DNA of 64,000 nucleotides from positions 1 to 64,000 of the forward strand of contig JBFWUB010000015.1 of NCBI GenBank assembly GCA_050247515.1. The letters are read 5' to 3'. Source of the stretch: RAM1 sp050247515. GTDB lineage: Bacteria > Pseudomonadota > Gammaproteobacteria > Burkholderiales > Burkholderiaceae_C. Under the pieces are notes generated by a model. It had not been told where the DNA came from, made no database searches, and saw nothing but the letters and a program-made list of their open reading frames with translations. The position numbers and the translations under genes were made by a program. Positions 9,912 to 18,058 of this stretch are shown here, one piece after another. The first letter of the stretch is position 1. Each line of letters opens with the position of its first letter.

Positions 9912-11330
9912 CTACGCACGCGTCATGCGCGAAGACAAGCCCTCTTGCGGCAGGTAAGCCCCATCGGCACGCAGTTGCTGCACCAGCACCGCCGTGTCCA
10001 GGTCGCAAGCGGGCTGGCCGGTCGCGATCGACTGCGCCGCCGCCGTCCCCACGGCCTGGCCCATCATGTACGCGGCCGACTGCGCGCGGATCGAGCCATG
10101 CACCTTGGTGTCGCTGGAATGGCAGCGCCCTGCCACCCACAGGTTGTGCGAGCCGCGCGGCACCAGGATGCTGTACGGGATGCCCACGCAGTCGCCGCGG
10201 CCCAGGTTGTCCTTGCCGTGAAAGTCCTTCATGAAGCGGTCGAACTCGGCCTTGCTGGTGTCGGTGGGGTGCACGTCGGTCGGCCGGTTGTACACCGCGA
10301 TCTGGTCCGGGAACTGGCGCTTGGCGCGGAAGTCCTCGATGTTCAGTTCAAACTCGCCCACGATGCGGCGCGAATCGCGCACGCCCATCACCGGCGCGGT
10401 GGTCAGCAGCTCCAGCTCGGCACACCCCGGCACGTACTTGCGGTAGAACTCCGCGTATTCCAGCGCCAGCTTGCGGCCAAACACCATGCCGTCGGACAGG
10501 CTGCGGATGGACAGCGGGTTCAGGTTGAACACATGGCCCGCGTTCAGCGTGGCACCGCTTTCGCCGATGCGGTTCATGCCGGGAAAGAAACGGTCGTCCT
10601 GCGTGAAGAAGCCGTCGTCGATCGCCTGCGGCACCCACTGCGTCTTGACCTTGGCTTTCACCTCGTCAATGCCTCGCCAGTCGCTGCCATAGGCCGGGTC
10701 GTGCCAGTCCATGCCCGCCAGCAGCGAGCACAGCGTGCTCGGTGACACCGTGTCAGTGTCGCGCAGCACTACCTTGCAGGGCACGCCGGCCAGCGCCGCC
10801 AGCGCGGCGTCGCCGGTGGCGTCGATGAAGGTTTTGGCGGGCACATAGCGCAAGCCCTCCACATTGCTGAGCACCACGCCATTGATACGGCCTGGCCCCA
10901 GGTCAGCCTCCACCACGCGCGTGAAAAAGCGCAGGTCCACGCCGGCCTGAATGACGAATTCATCCAGGATGCGCTTGAGGTGCTCGGGCTTGAACGGCAC
11001 CCAGCGGTTGAGCTGGCGGTGCAAAAAATCCTGCGTGACCTGTGGCGCAAATGCCTGGCGCTCCCACATGGTCTGCAGCAGTTCCTTCATGAAGCCACCC
11101 ACCAGCATGCGTTCGCCGTCGGACACCGGGCCGAATGACGACACCAGGCCGCTGGTGCCCATGCCGCCCAGGCAGCCGGTGGCTTCTGCCAGCAGCACCT
11201 TCAGGCCGCGTCTTGCGGCGCACACGGCCGCGGCCGTACCCGCGGGGCCGCCGCCCGCCACGATCAGGTCATAGGGTGCTTCGGCCGGGATGCTGCGCGT
11301 CAGCGCGTAGGTGGTCTGCGTTGCCGTCAT
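9912..11330 (-). CDS. FAD-dependent oxidoreductase (FAD_oxidored family)
   Basis: A 472-residue flavoprotein. The N-terminal Rossmann motif is DLIVAGGGPAGTAAAVCAARRG (about residues 21-42, with GxGxxG-type GGGPAG), followed by an acidic end of strand 2 (LLAEATG). The GCLGGMGTSG segment and the late AGRCHSSD motif fit the FAD_oxidored (PF12831) group, whose members act on unknown small molecules. No signal peptide is seen. The gene lies 7 bp downstream of a tripartite-tricarboxylate-type binding protein gene, a pairing seen repeatedly in Burkholderiales and suggesting oxidation of the solute that the receptor binds. Substrate not identified. Confidence 0.82.
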   Translation of the reverse strand: MTATQTTYALTRSIPAEAPYDLIVAGGGPAGTAAAVCAARRGLKVLLAEATGCLGGMGTSGLVSSFGPVSDGERMLVGGFMKELLQTMWERQAFAPQVTQDFLHRQLNRWVPFKPEHLKRILDEFVIQAGVDLRFFTRVVEADLGPGRINGVVLSNVEGLRYVPAKTFIDATGDAALAALAGVPCKVVLRDTDTVSPSTLCSLLAGMDWHDPAYGSDWRGIDEVKAKVKTQWVPQAIDDGFFTQDDRFFPGMNRIGESGATLNAGHVFNLNPLSIRSLSDGMVFGRKLALEYAEFYRKYVPGCAELELLTTAPVMGVRDSRRIVGEFELNIEDFRAKRQFPDQIAVYNRPTDVHPTDTSKAEFDRFMKDFHGKDNLGRGDCVGIPYSILVPRGSHNLWVAGRCHSSDTKVHGSIRAQSAAYMMGQAVGTAAAQSIATGQPACDLDTAVLVQQLRADGAYLPQEGLSSRMTRA

Positions 11331-11337
11331 CGTGCGC

Positions 11338-12321
11338 TCAGTTCTTCGCCGGTGCCAGAGGCTTCGTCACCGCGGCAAAGCGCCGCATCTCGCTCTGGAT
11401 GAAGGCCTGGAATTCGTCCGCGCCCAGCGGCGCCACCTCGATGCCCATGTCGGCCAGCGTTTTGGCCATCTCGGGCGCGCGCAGCACGGCCACGATGTCG
11501 TCCGACAGGCGCTGCACCAGCTCGCGCGGCAGGCCCGCCGGCGCGCAGAAGCCGGCCCAGTTGACGGACTCATAGCCGGGCAGCGTCTCGGCAATCGTGG
11601 GCCACTGCGGGTACAGCGGGCTGCGCTGCGCGCTGGTCACGCCCAGCACCTTCATCTGGCCCGACTTGATGAACGACTCGGCCGAACTCACGACCGAGAA
11701 GCCCAGCGGTACCTGCCCGCCGATCATGTCGGTGTACATCTTGGCCGCGCCGTTGTAGGGCACATGCTGCAGCTGGATACCGGCCATGTGGTTCAGCAGG
11801 TCGCCGCCCAGCTGGGCCGAGGTGCCGATGCCGTTGGAGCCGAACGAGAAATGGTTGGGCGGCTGCGCCTTGGCCAGCGCGATCAGCGCCTTGACGTCGT
11901 TGGCCGGGAAGCTGGCCGGTGCCACCAGCGCCATGGTGTAGTAACCCACGCGCGCCAGGGGCTGCAGGTCCTTGACCTGGTACGGCAGGTCGGTGCGCTG
12001 CACGGCGTTGATGCTCAGCGAGCTGCCCAAGAGGCCGATGGTGTGGCCGTCAGCCGGCGCGCGCACGGTGGCCAGGGTGCCCACCACCACGCCGCCGCCG
12101 GGCTTGTTGTCCAGCACCACGGGCTGTTTCCAGCGCGCCTCCAGCCGGTCGGCCAGCAGGCGGGCCAGGCGGTCGGCGGCACCACCGGGCGGCTGCGGCA
12201 GCACGATGCGCACGGGGCGCGCGGGGAAAGGGGCCTGCGCATGCAACAGGGCCGGTGCGCACAGGCCGGCGGCGATGGCGCGCAGCACGGCGCGGCGTAA
12301 GAAAGGGTGTGTTTGTGTCAT
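11338..12321 (-). CDS. Tripartite tricarboxylate transporter substrate-binding protein (Bug family)
   Basis: Periplasmic solute receptor of the TctC/Bug family, 327 residues. The start at 12321 has a strong AGGAGA ribosome site at proper spacing and begins directly with a secretion signal (TQTHPFLRRAV followed by a hydrophobic stretch ending ALLHAQA). Upstream in-frame codons lack these. Mature-protein hallmarks are FPARPVRIVLPQPPGGAADRLAR, VVLDNKPGGGVVVGT near residue 65, and VPYNGAAKMYTDMIGGQV. No TctA/TctB membrane genes are in the window, so it is an orphan receptor that must use a permease elsewhere. Ligand unknown, probably a carboxylate or related compound. Confidence 0.9.
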   Translation of the reverse strand: MTQTHPFLRRAVLRAIAAGLCAPALLHAQAPFPARPVRIVLPQPPGGAADRLARLLADRLEARWKQPVVLDNKPGGGVVVGTLATVRAPADGHTIGLLGSSLSINAVQRTDLPYQVKDLQPLARVGYYTMALVAPASFPANDVKALIALAKAQPPNHFSFGSNGIGTSAQLGGDLLNHMAGIQLQHVPYNGAAKMYTDMIGGQVPLGFSVVSSAESFIKSGQMKVLGVTSAQRSPLYPQWPTIAETLPGYESVNWAGFCAPAGLPRELVQRLSDDIVAVLRAPEMAKTLADMGIEVAPLGADEFQAFIQSEMRRFAAVTKPLAPAKN

Positions 12322-12389
12322 GGCTTGTCTCCTGCCCTGCATGGTGCGGCCGGTCACCCGGGCTGGCAAATGAAAAGATTTGGCCTGGC

Positions 12390-12406
12390 CATAACCCCAG
12401 GTTATG
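12390..12406. promoter_or_regulatory. Palindromic operator candidate for the LysR regulator
   Basis: A perfect 7-bp dyad with a 3-base centre, CATAACC-CCA-GGTTATG, sits in the 99-bp gap between the binding-protein gene (leftward) and the LysR gene (rightward), 15 bases before the latter. LysR proteins bind T-N11-A type dyads in just this position; T12392-N11-A12404 fits that pattern. Autoregulation and control of the divergent catabolic genes is inference. Confidence 0.6.
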
Positions 12407-12420
12407 CGCCAGAATCAGGC

Positions 12421-13317
12421 ATGAACCTCAGACAGATGGAAGTGTTTCGCGCCGTCATGCTCACCGGCGGCGTGGGCGGCGCGGCCGAGCTGCTGCATGT
12501 GTCGCAGCCCGCCATCAGCAAGGTGCTGGCGCAGGCGCACAAGCAGGCCGGCTTTGCGCTGTTCGAACGCGTCAAGGGCCGGCTGCTGCCCACGCCCGAG
12601 GGGCAGCAGCTGCACCAGGAGATTGACGCGCTTTGGCGCGGCGTGGAGCGTGTGCGCGATGTGTCGCGCAGCCTTGCCGAGCCGCAGACCGGCACGCTGC
12701 GCCTGGCCGTGTCGGCCAGCCTGGCATCGTTTCTGGTGCCACGCACGGTCGCCTTGCTGTGCGAACGGTTCCCGCGTCTGAAAAGCCGCATGGAAATCCT
12801 CATCGCCCCCATCATGGTGGACGCGCTGCTGGACAGCAGCGTCGACCTGGGTGTGGCACTGCAACCCAACGAACACCCGAACCTGGAGCCGGTCCAGGCC
12901 TGGCGCTGTGCCTTCGCCTGCGTCATGCCCGAGGGCCACCGCCTGGCGCGGCTGGACGCCGTGCGACCGGCCGACCTGCGCGGTGAACGCATCATCACCT
13001 CGGACGTGAACACGCCCTATGGCCAGGCGCTGCTGCGCGCGTATGGGCGTGAAGCCCCGCGGCTGAACCTGGACCTGTCGGTGCGCTCATCCACCTCGGC
13101 CTGCTGGTACGCGCAGGCCGGCGCGGGCGTGGCGGTGGTGGACCGCACCGTCACGGCGGGCCAGAGCTTCAGCGGGCTGGCCGTGCGGCCGTTTCACAGC
13201 CGCGAACGGCTGGCGGTCAGCATCCTGCGCAACCGCTACCGGCCGATGTCGGCGGTGCAGCGCGCGTTCTGCGAGGTGTTTGACGGCGTGTGGAAGGGCG
13301 CGATGGGCAAGGATTGA
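12421..13317 (+). CDS. LysR-family transcriptional regulator
   Basis: A 298-residue LysR-type regulator. The N-terminal winged helix is MNLRQMEVFRAVMLTGGVGG, then AELLHVSQPAISKVLAQ (recognition helix, residues about 21-37). The effector domain spans about 90-290 (TGTLRLAVSASL, ITSDVNTPYGQ, AGAGVAVVD). I chose the ATG at 12421, where the family fold begins; the frame is open further upstream but only as the divergent gene's leader. It is divergent from the binding-protein/oxidoreductase pair and presumably controls it in response to the transported compound or a derivative. Confidence 0.9.
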   Translation: MNLRQMEVFRAVMLTGGVGGAAELLHVSQPAISKVLAQAHKQAGFALFERVKGRLLPTPEGQQLHQEIDALWRGVERVRDVSRSLAEPQTGTLRLAVSASLASFLVPRTVALLCERFPRLKSRMEILIAPIMVDALLDSSVDLGVALQPNEHPNLEPVQAWRCAFACVMPEGHRLARLDAVRPADLRGERIITSDVNTPYGQALLRAYGREAPRLNLDLSVRSSTSACWYAQAGAGVAVVDRTVTAGQSFSGLAVRPFHSRERLAVSILRNRYRPMSAVQRAFCEVFDGVWKGAMGKD

Positions 13318-13359
13318 GCAGTTCGCCCGCAAGCCTGGGTGTGCAGGCCAGGCTGACGC

Positions 13360-14253
13360 CTATCCCCGCGGATGGTGCTGCGCATGCAAGGCCTTCAGTC
13401 GTTCGCGCGCCACATGCGTGTAGATCGTGGTGGTGGAGATGTCCGCATGCCCCAGCAGCATCTGCACCGCCCGCAGGTCGGCGCCGTGGTTGAGCAAATG
13501 CGTGGCAAAGGCATGGCGCAGCGTGTGCGGAGAAAGTGGGGCATTGATGCCCGCCGCCAGAGCATTTTTCTTTACCACGTACCAGAACATCACGCGCGTC
13601 ATGCCCGCGCCGCGCGCGGTGACGAACAGGTCGTCGCTCTGCTGCCCGTCCAGGATGGCAGCGCGCGCCTCGCCGAGGTAGCGCGTGATCCAGTCGCCCG
13701 CGACCTGGCCAAACGGCACGAGGCGCTCCTTGCTGCCCTTGCCCAGTACGCGCAGCACGCCTTCATTCATGCTGACGTTGAAGGTCTTGAGCGTGACCAG
13801 CTCGCTCACGCGCAGGCCGCTGGCGTACATCAGCTCCAGCATGGTGCGGTCGCGCAGGCCCAGCGGTGTATCCACGTCGGGCGCGCCCAGCAGCAGTTCC
13901 ACCTGGGCCTCGGTCAACGTCCTGGGCACGCGCAGCGGCTGGCGGGCCGACTGCAGCTTCATCGTGGGGTCCACGCTGATGAGCCGCTCGCGCAGCGCCC
14001 AGCGGAAGTAGCGCTTGAACACCGTGAGCCGCCGGTTGGCCGTGGTGGCTCGGCTTTGCGCGTGGCGGGCTGCAAAGTAGGCGTTGAGGTCCGCTTCCGA
14101 CGAACCGTCCAGCGGCGTGCCGCGCGGCGCCAGCCAGCGGCTGTACAGCGCGAGGTCGCGCCTGTAGGCAGCCAGCGTGTTTTTTGCCAGGCCCTCTTCC
14201 AGCCACAGCGCGTCGATGAAGGCGTCAATGCTGTCGTCGCTGGGCGTGGTCAT
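13360..14253 (-). CDS. xerD: Site-specific tyrosine recombinase XerD
   Basis: Resolves chromosome dimers at dif together with XerC. The 297 residues match XerD length. The N-terminal SAM-like core-binding domain spans about 5-95. The catalytic set is complete: R148 (ASGLRVSEL), K172 (GKGSKERL), H243 and R246 (HTLRHAFATH), H269 (LLGHADIS) and the nucleophile Y278 (TIYTH). The start at 14253 (MTTPSDDSID) is chosen because upstream residues read through the neighbouring terminator. No phage or integrative-element context is present, which fits the chromosomal housekeeping enzyme. Convergent with lysR. Confidence 0.93.
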   Translation of the reverse strand: MTTPSDDSIDAFIDALWLEEGLAKNTLAAYRRDLALYSRWLAPRGTPLDGSSEADLNAYFAARHAQSRATTANRRLTVFKRYFRWALRERLISVDPTMKLQSARQPLRVPRTLTEAQVELLLGAPDVDTPLGLRDRTMLELMYASGLRVSELVTLKTFNVSMNEGVLRVLGKGSKERLVPFGQVAGDWITRYLGEARAAILDGQQSDDLFVTARGAGMTRVMFWYVVKKNALAAGINAPLSPHTLRHAFATHLLNHGADLRAVQMLLGHADISTTTIYTHVARERLKALHAQHHPRG

Positions 14254-14274
14254 GGCCGCACGATAGCAAACCAG

Positions 14275-14298
14275 AAAAAAGGCCGCCCGAAGGCGGCC
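14275..14298 (-). terminator. Intrinsic terminator after the second TctC-type gene
   Basis: On the minus strand the sequence reads GGCCGCC-TTCG-GGCGGCC followed by TTTTTT: a 7-bp GC stem, a stable TTCG tetraloop and a 6-base U-tract. It lies 23 bases past the stop of the leftward binding-protein gene and just before xerD, so it isolates xerD from read-through. Confidence 0.9.
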
Positions 14299-14320
14299 TG
14301 TGAATCGCAAGGCGGCGGGC

Positions 14321-15286
14321 TCAGTCGAGCTTGAGCTTGGCGGAGTCCACCACCTTCTTGTAGACCTCGAACTCGGCCTTGATCTGCGCAGCGAACTGCT
14401 CGGGCGAGTTGCCGACCACGATGGAGCCGGTGTCTTCGATGCGCTTGCGCACGGCCGGGTCTTCCAGCGCCTTGCGCACGCCGGCGTTGATCTTGTCCAC
14501 CACGTCCTTGGGCAGGCCCTTGGGGCCCAGGATCCCGTAGTACGCCATGCGGTTCACCGGCTCCAGGCCCAGTTCCTTGAATGTGGGTACATTGGGCAGC
14601 ACCGCCAGTCGGTTGGGGGCGGCCACGGCCATGGGCACCAGGCGGTTGTCCTTGATGAAAGGCAGTGCCGACGGGATGTTGTCAAAGATCACCGGAACCT
14701 GGCCGGCCACGGTGTCATTCAGCGCCGGGCCCGCGCCGCGGTACGGAATGTGCGTGAGGAACACGCCCTGCATGCTCTTCCACAGCTCGGTCTGCAGATG
14801 CCCGATGCCACCAGTGCCCGACGATGCATAGGAATAGCGGCCGGGGGACTTCTTGAGTTCGGCAATGAACCCCTTGTAGTCCTTGGCCGGGAAGCTGGGG
14901 TGCACCGCGATGATGTTGGGCGTGGCGGCGATGTTGATGATCGCCGTGAAATCCGTCGTGGGGTTGTACGGAATCTTGGGGTTGATGGCCGGGTTGGCGG
15001 CGGTGGTGGACACCGTGGCCATGCCCAGCGAATAGCCGTCCGGCGCGGCGCGCACGGTTTCGGTGGCGCCCACCACGCCGCCGCCGCCGGCCTTGTTCTC
15101 GACGATCACGTTTTGCCCCAGGGCCTTGCCCAGCGGCTCGGCGATCACTCGCGCGACGATGTCGGTGGTGCCGCCCGGTGCAAAAGGCACCTGCAGGCGG
15201 ATGACCTTGTTGGGGTAGGGCTGTGCAAAAGCGCTGCCCGCGGCTGCGGCGGCGAGTGTCAACACAAACCATTGACGACGTTGCAT
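14321..15286 (-). CDS. Tripartite tricarboxylate transporter substrate-binding protein (Bug family), second copy
   Basis: A 321-residue periplasmic receptor. The start at 15286 has AGGAGA seven bases upstream and is followed by a Sec signal (MQRRQWFVLTLAAAAAGSAFA, cleavage likely after AFA). Family segments include YPNKVIRLQVPFAPGGTTD near the mature start, VIVENKAGGGGVVGATE near residue 58, and PYRGAGPALNDTVAGQVPV. It differs clearly from the first copy at 11338-12321 and is likely specific for another solute. Monocistronic: it has its own terminator and no partner membrane subunits nearby. Confidence 0.9.
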   Translation of the reverse strand: MQRRQWFVLTLAAAAAGSAFAQPYPNKVIRLQVPFAPGGTTDIVARVIAEPLGKALGQNVIVENKAGGGGVVGATETVRAAPDGYSLGMATVSTTAANPAINPKIPYNPTTDFTAIINIAATPNIIAVHPSFPAKDYKGFIAELKKSPGRYSYASSGTGGIGHLQTELWKSMQGVFLTHIPYRGAGPALNDTVAGQVPVIFDNIPSALPFIKDNRLVPMAVAAPNRLAVLPNVPTFKELGLEPVNRMAYYGILGPKGLPKDVVDKINAGVRKALEDPAVRKRIEDTGSIVVGNSPEQFAAQIKAEFEVYKKVVDSAKLKLD

Positions 15287-15406
15287 ATGTGTTCTCCTTG
15301 ATGACTTGAAACGACGGGGACAGCGAATGCTAGTCGCAGATTTCGTGCCTCCATGGTGTGGATTACACATAAGGGCTTACCCTAAACAGCGGGTATTCTC
15401 GGACCG

Positions 15407-16312
15407 GTGAACTACGCCCAACTGCTCTTTCCCGACTTCTCGCTGATCCTGTGCGGCTTGCTGGTGTGCCGTTACACCGCCCTGAACCGCACCGTCTGGG
15501 AGCAGGTGGAAAGCCTGGTGTACTACTTCCTGTTTCCGGTGCTGCTGTTTCACAGCATCGTCAAAAGCCCGCTGGACCTGGGCGCGGCTTCCAGCCTGAT
15601 CGGCGCCGGCCTGCTGCTGGGCGTAAGCGGCATTGCACTGGCCTACAGCCTGCCGCACCTGCCCCTGCTGGGCCGGCACATCGACCGGCGCGACCACGCG
15701 GCCAGCGCCCAGGTGGCCTTCCGTTTCAATTCGTTCATCGGGCTGGCACTGGCCGAACGGCTGGCGGGCGCGCAGGGGCTGCTGCTGATCGCCGTGCTGA
15801 TCGGCGTGTGCGTGCCGCTGTTCAACACCGGCGCCGTCTGGCCCATGGCCCGGCACGCGCGGCGCGGCTTCGCGCGCGAGCTGGTGCGCAACCCGCTGAT
15901 CATCGCCACTGCCACGGGCCTGGCCGCCAACTTGCTGGGCTTTTCCATGCCGGTGTGGCTGGAGCCTACCGTCACGCGCATCGGTGCCGCGTCGCTGGCG
16001 CTGGGCCTGATGGCCGCCGGCGCGGGCATGCAGTTCGGCCTGCTGGCCAGCGGCAAGGTGCTGGCGGTCGCGGTGCTGGGCATCAAGCACATCGTCATGC
16101 CCCTGGTGGCGCTGGGTTGCACGCTGCTGTTCCGCCTGGATCACGTGCAGGCCACGGTGCTGCTGGCTTTTTCGGCGCTGCCCACGGCATCCAGCTGCTA
16201 CGTGCTGGCCGCGCGCATGGGTTACAACGGTGCCTATGTCGCGGGGCTGGTCACGCTTTCGACCCTGCTGGGCATGGTGAGTTTGCCGTTCGCGCTGGGT
16301 GTGTTGCGTTAG
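15407..16312 (+). CDS. AEC family permease (auxin efflux carrier type)
   Basis: A 301-residue integral membrane protein with about ten hydrophobic helices, typical of bacterial AEC transporters that move small carboxylates such as malonate or malate. Supporting segments are a short N terminus leading into FSLILCGLLVC, QVAFRFNSFIGLALAERL in the middle, RNPLIIATATGLAANLLG near residue 165, and ALPTASSCYVLAARMG near 262, a family hallmark. GTG start at 15407. Divergent from the second TctC-type receptor across 120 bp. Direction and substrate of transport are not evident. Confidence 0.85.
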   Translation: MNYAQLLFPDFSLILCGLLVCRYTALNRTVWEQVESLVYYFLFPVLLFHSIVKSPLDLGAASSLIGAGLLLGVSGIALAYSLPHLPLLGRHIDRRDHAASAQVAFRFNSFIGLALAERLAGAQGLLLIAVLIGVCVPLFNTGAVWPMARHARRGFARELVRNPLIIATATGLAANLLGFSMPVWLEPTVTRIGAASLALGLMAAGAGMQFGLLASGKVLAVAVLGIKHIVMPLVALGCTLLFRLDHVQATVLLAFSALPTASSCYVLAARMGYNGAYVAGLVTLSTLLGMVSLPFALGVLR

Positions 16313-16347
16313 CATCTGCGGCATCAGCATTCGCACCGGACTTGCCC

Positions 16348-16920
16348 ATGAAACACCTCACGCGCACCGCCGTATGCGCCGCCCTCGCGCTGACCGGCCT
16401 GCAGGCCCATGCGCTCTACCGGTGCGGAAGTGTGTACCAGGACCGCCCCTGCGACACCAGTGTCGAGCAAAAGCAGCTGATGAAGTCGGGCGCGGTGATC
16501 GTCACGCCGGCCAAGCCCGTCCCCAAGCCCGCCGCGCCCGCCGCACCGCCGGCTCCCGCCAAACCCGCCGCGGCAGCGGCCGCGCCTGCGGCAGCCGCAC
16601 CACCACCCGCCCCGAAGCAGGCGGCCCCGGCACCCGCAGCTTTAGCCAAACCAGCACCCGCACCCGCACCCGCACCAGCACCAGCACCCGCAGCTTCACC
16701 AGCGCCCGCGCCCACCCCGTCGGCCGCGCCCGCGACAGCCGCAGTGGCTCCCGGCAGGTCGCTGCCCAGCGGCAACAGCAAGGTTCGCTGCGCCTTGTTG
16801 GGCACCCAGCTGGACAGCGTGGAATCCAAGGCGCGCGCGGGCGGGTCGGCGGCCGACATGGCGCGTTTCGCGCAGGAGCGGCGCGCCGTGCAGAAATCGC
16901 TGGTGGACGCAGGCTGCTGA
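16348..16920 (+). CDS. Secreted DUF4124-like protein with Pro/Ala repeat linker
   Basis: A 190-residue exported protein. A Sec signal (residues 1-22, ending LQAHA) is followed by ALYRCGSVYQDRPCDTS. This resembles the DUF4124 fold, with two cysteines, in which a short sequence lists a Trp/Tyr-x-D-x-x-C style pattern. Residues about 50-130 are a low-complexity Ala/Pro linker coded partly by a tandem hexamer. The C-terminal 50 residues (NSKVRCALLGTQLDSVES) contain two more cysteines, one at the end. Function unknown; probably periplasmic or cell-envelope. It begins 35 bp after the AEC permease gene in the same direction. Confidence 0.72.
   Translation: MKHLTRTAVCAALALTGLQAHALYRCGSVYQDRPCDTSVEQKQLMKSGAVIVTPAKPVPKPAAPAAPPAPAKPAAAAAAPAAAAPPPAPKQAAPAPAALAKPAPAPAPAPAPAPAASPAPAPTPSAAPATAAVAPGRSLPSGNSKVRCALLGTQLDSVESKARAGGSAADMARFAQERRAVQKSLVDAGC
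16654..16689 (+). repeat. Tandem hexanucleotide repeat encoding Ala-Pro
   Basis: Six adjacent 6-mers of the form GCACCC or GCACCA run from 16654 to 16689 in the frame of the DUF4124-like gene and encode alternating Ala-Pro. A flanking segment GCACCCGCAGCTT occurs on both sides (about 16630 and 16684), consistent with growth by slippage or unequal exchange. Each unit is two codons, so copy changes keep the frame. Confidence 0.75.
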
Positions 16921-16945
16921 GCCGGCGCGCACGGGCAACGGCGCC

Positions 16946-18028
16946 TCAGGTTGCCAGCGCCCAGTCGATGTGCTCGGCCAGCAATTCGCCCGCGTCCGCG
17001 CGTCGGGCCTGCAAGGCCGCGCGCAGGGCCGGGTCGTGCGACGCCCGCAACGCATTGCCCAGCGCCACCGCCACATTGCGAAGCCAGCGCGCGTGGCCGA
17101 TGCGGCGGATCGCGCTGCCTTCGGTGTGGCGCAGGAAATCGGCCTCGCTCCAGCCAAACAGCGTCACCAGCTGCTCGCCGCTCAGGCCCGCGCGTTCGTC
17201 AAAGTCAGGCAGCGCGTTGCGCTGCGCGAACTTGTTCCAGGGGCAGGCGAGCTGGCAGTCGTCGCAGCCATAGATGCGGTTGCCCATCAGCGGGCGCAGC
17301 GCCAGCGGGATGGCGCCCGCATGTTCGATCGTCAGGTATGAGATGCAGCGCCGCGCGTCCAGCCGGTGCGCCGCCACGATGGCCTGCGTGGGGCATACAT
17401 CCATGCAGGCGCTGCAGCTGCCGCAATGCGAGCCCACGGGCTCGCTGTGCGGCAAGTCCAGGTCCACGTAGATTTCGCCCAGGAAGAACATGGACCCGGC
17501 CTCGCGGTTGAGCACCAGCGTGTGCTTGCCACGCCAGCCCTGGCCGCTGCGCGCGGCCAGCTCCGCTTCCAGCACCGGGGCCGAATCGGTGAACACGCGG
17601 TGGCCGAACGGCCCCACATGCTGCGCAATGCGCGCCTGCAGCTTCTGCAGGCGCTGGCGCAAGACTTTGTGGTAGTCACGCCCCCTGGCGTACATCGACA
17701 CCACGCCTTCGCGCGGCCGCGCCAGCCGTGCAAATTCCACGGCCTGCCAGTCGGGCGGCGTGGCCGCGCCCAGATAGTCCATGCGCGCGGTGATCACGCT
17801 GACGGTGCCCGGCACCAGCTCGGCGGGGCGGGCGCGCTTCATGCCGTGCGCGGCCATGTAATGCATGTCACCATGGAACCCGCGGGCCAGCCACTCGCTC
17901 AAACCGGGCTCGGCCGAGGACAAATCCACACCGGCCACGCCAATTTGGGAAAATCCGCACGCACGGGCCCAGGCCCGGATGTTTTCCACCAGACGAGGAC
18001 CATCGATCTGACTGCTGCTGAACGCCAC
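16946..18028 (-). CDS. queG: Epoxyqueuosine reductase QueG
   Basis: Cobalamin- and iron-sulfur-dependent enzyme that reduces epoxyqueuosine to queuosine in tRNA. From a GTG at 18028 it is 360 residues, in the family range. It has IGVAGVDLS near residue 27, RDYHKVLRQRL near 115, and two 4Fe-4S clusters: CGSCSACMDVCPTQAI near 190 and CDDCQLACPWNKF near 245. The lone cysteine in RRCISYLTIEH is also a family feature. The C-terminal HEAT-like tail is present. The frame stays open far upstream but there only mirrors tsaE, so I reject a longer start. The start lies 30 bp from the divergent tsaE start. Confidence 0.93.
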   Translation of the reverse strand: MAFSSSQIDGPRLVENIRAWARACGFSQIGVAGVDLSSAEPGLSEWLARGFHGDMHYMAAHGMKRARPAELVPGTVSVITARMDYLGAATPPDWQAVEFARLARPREGVVSMYARGRDYHKVLRQRLQKLQARIAQHVGPFGHRVFTDSAPVLEAELAARSGQGWRGKHTLVLNREAGSMFFLGEIYVDLDLPHSEPVGSHCGSCSACMDVCPTQAIVAAHRLDARRCISYLTIEHAGAIPLALRPLMGNRIYGCDDCQLACPWNKFAQRNALPDFDERAGLSGEQLVTLFGWSEADFLRHTEGSAIRRIGHARWLRNVAVALGNALRASHDPALRAALQARRADAGELLAEHIDWALAT

Positions 18029-18058
18029 CCGCCGATTGTAGAAACCGCACCGCCGCAC

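Noticed and set aside
13332..13354. Inverted repeat AGCCTGG-N9-CCAGGCT between lysR and xerD as a terminator
   Set aside because: The stem is perfect but there is no U-tract on either strand and the loop is long. It may help end transcripts but cannot be called.
13360..14253. Tyrosine recombinase as evidence of an integrated phage or island
   Set aside because: Length and residues fit housekeeping XerD, and no att-like repeats, excisionase or phage genes are near.
15377..16336. A 319-codon frame antisense to the AEC permease
   Set aside because: Gln/His/Arg-rich shadow of a clear membrane protein gene.
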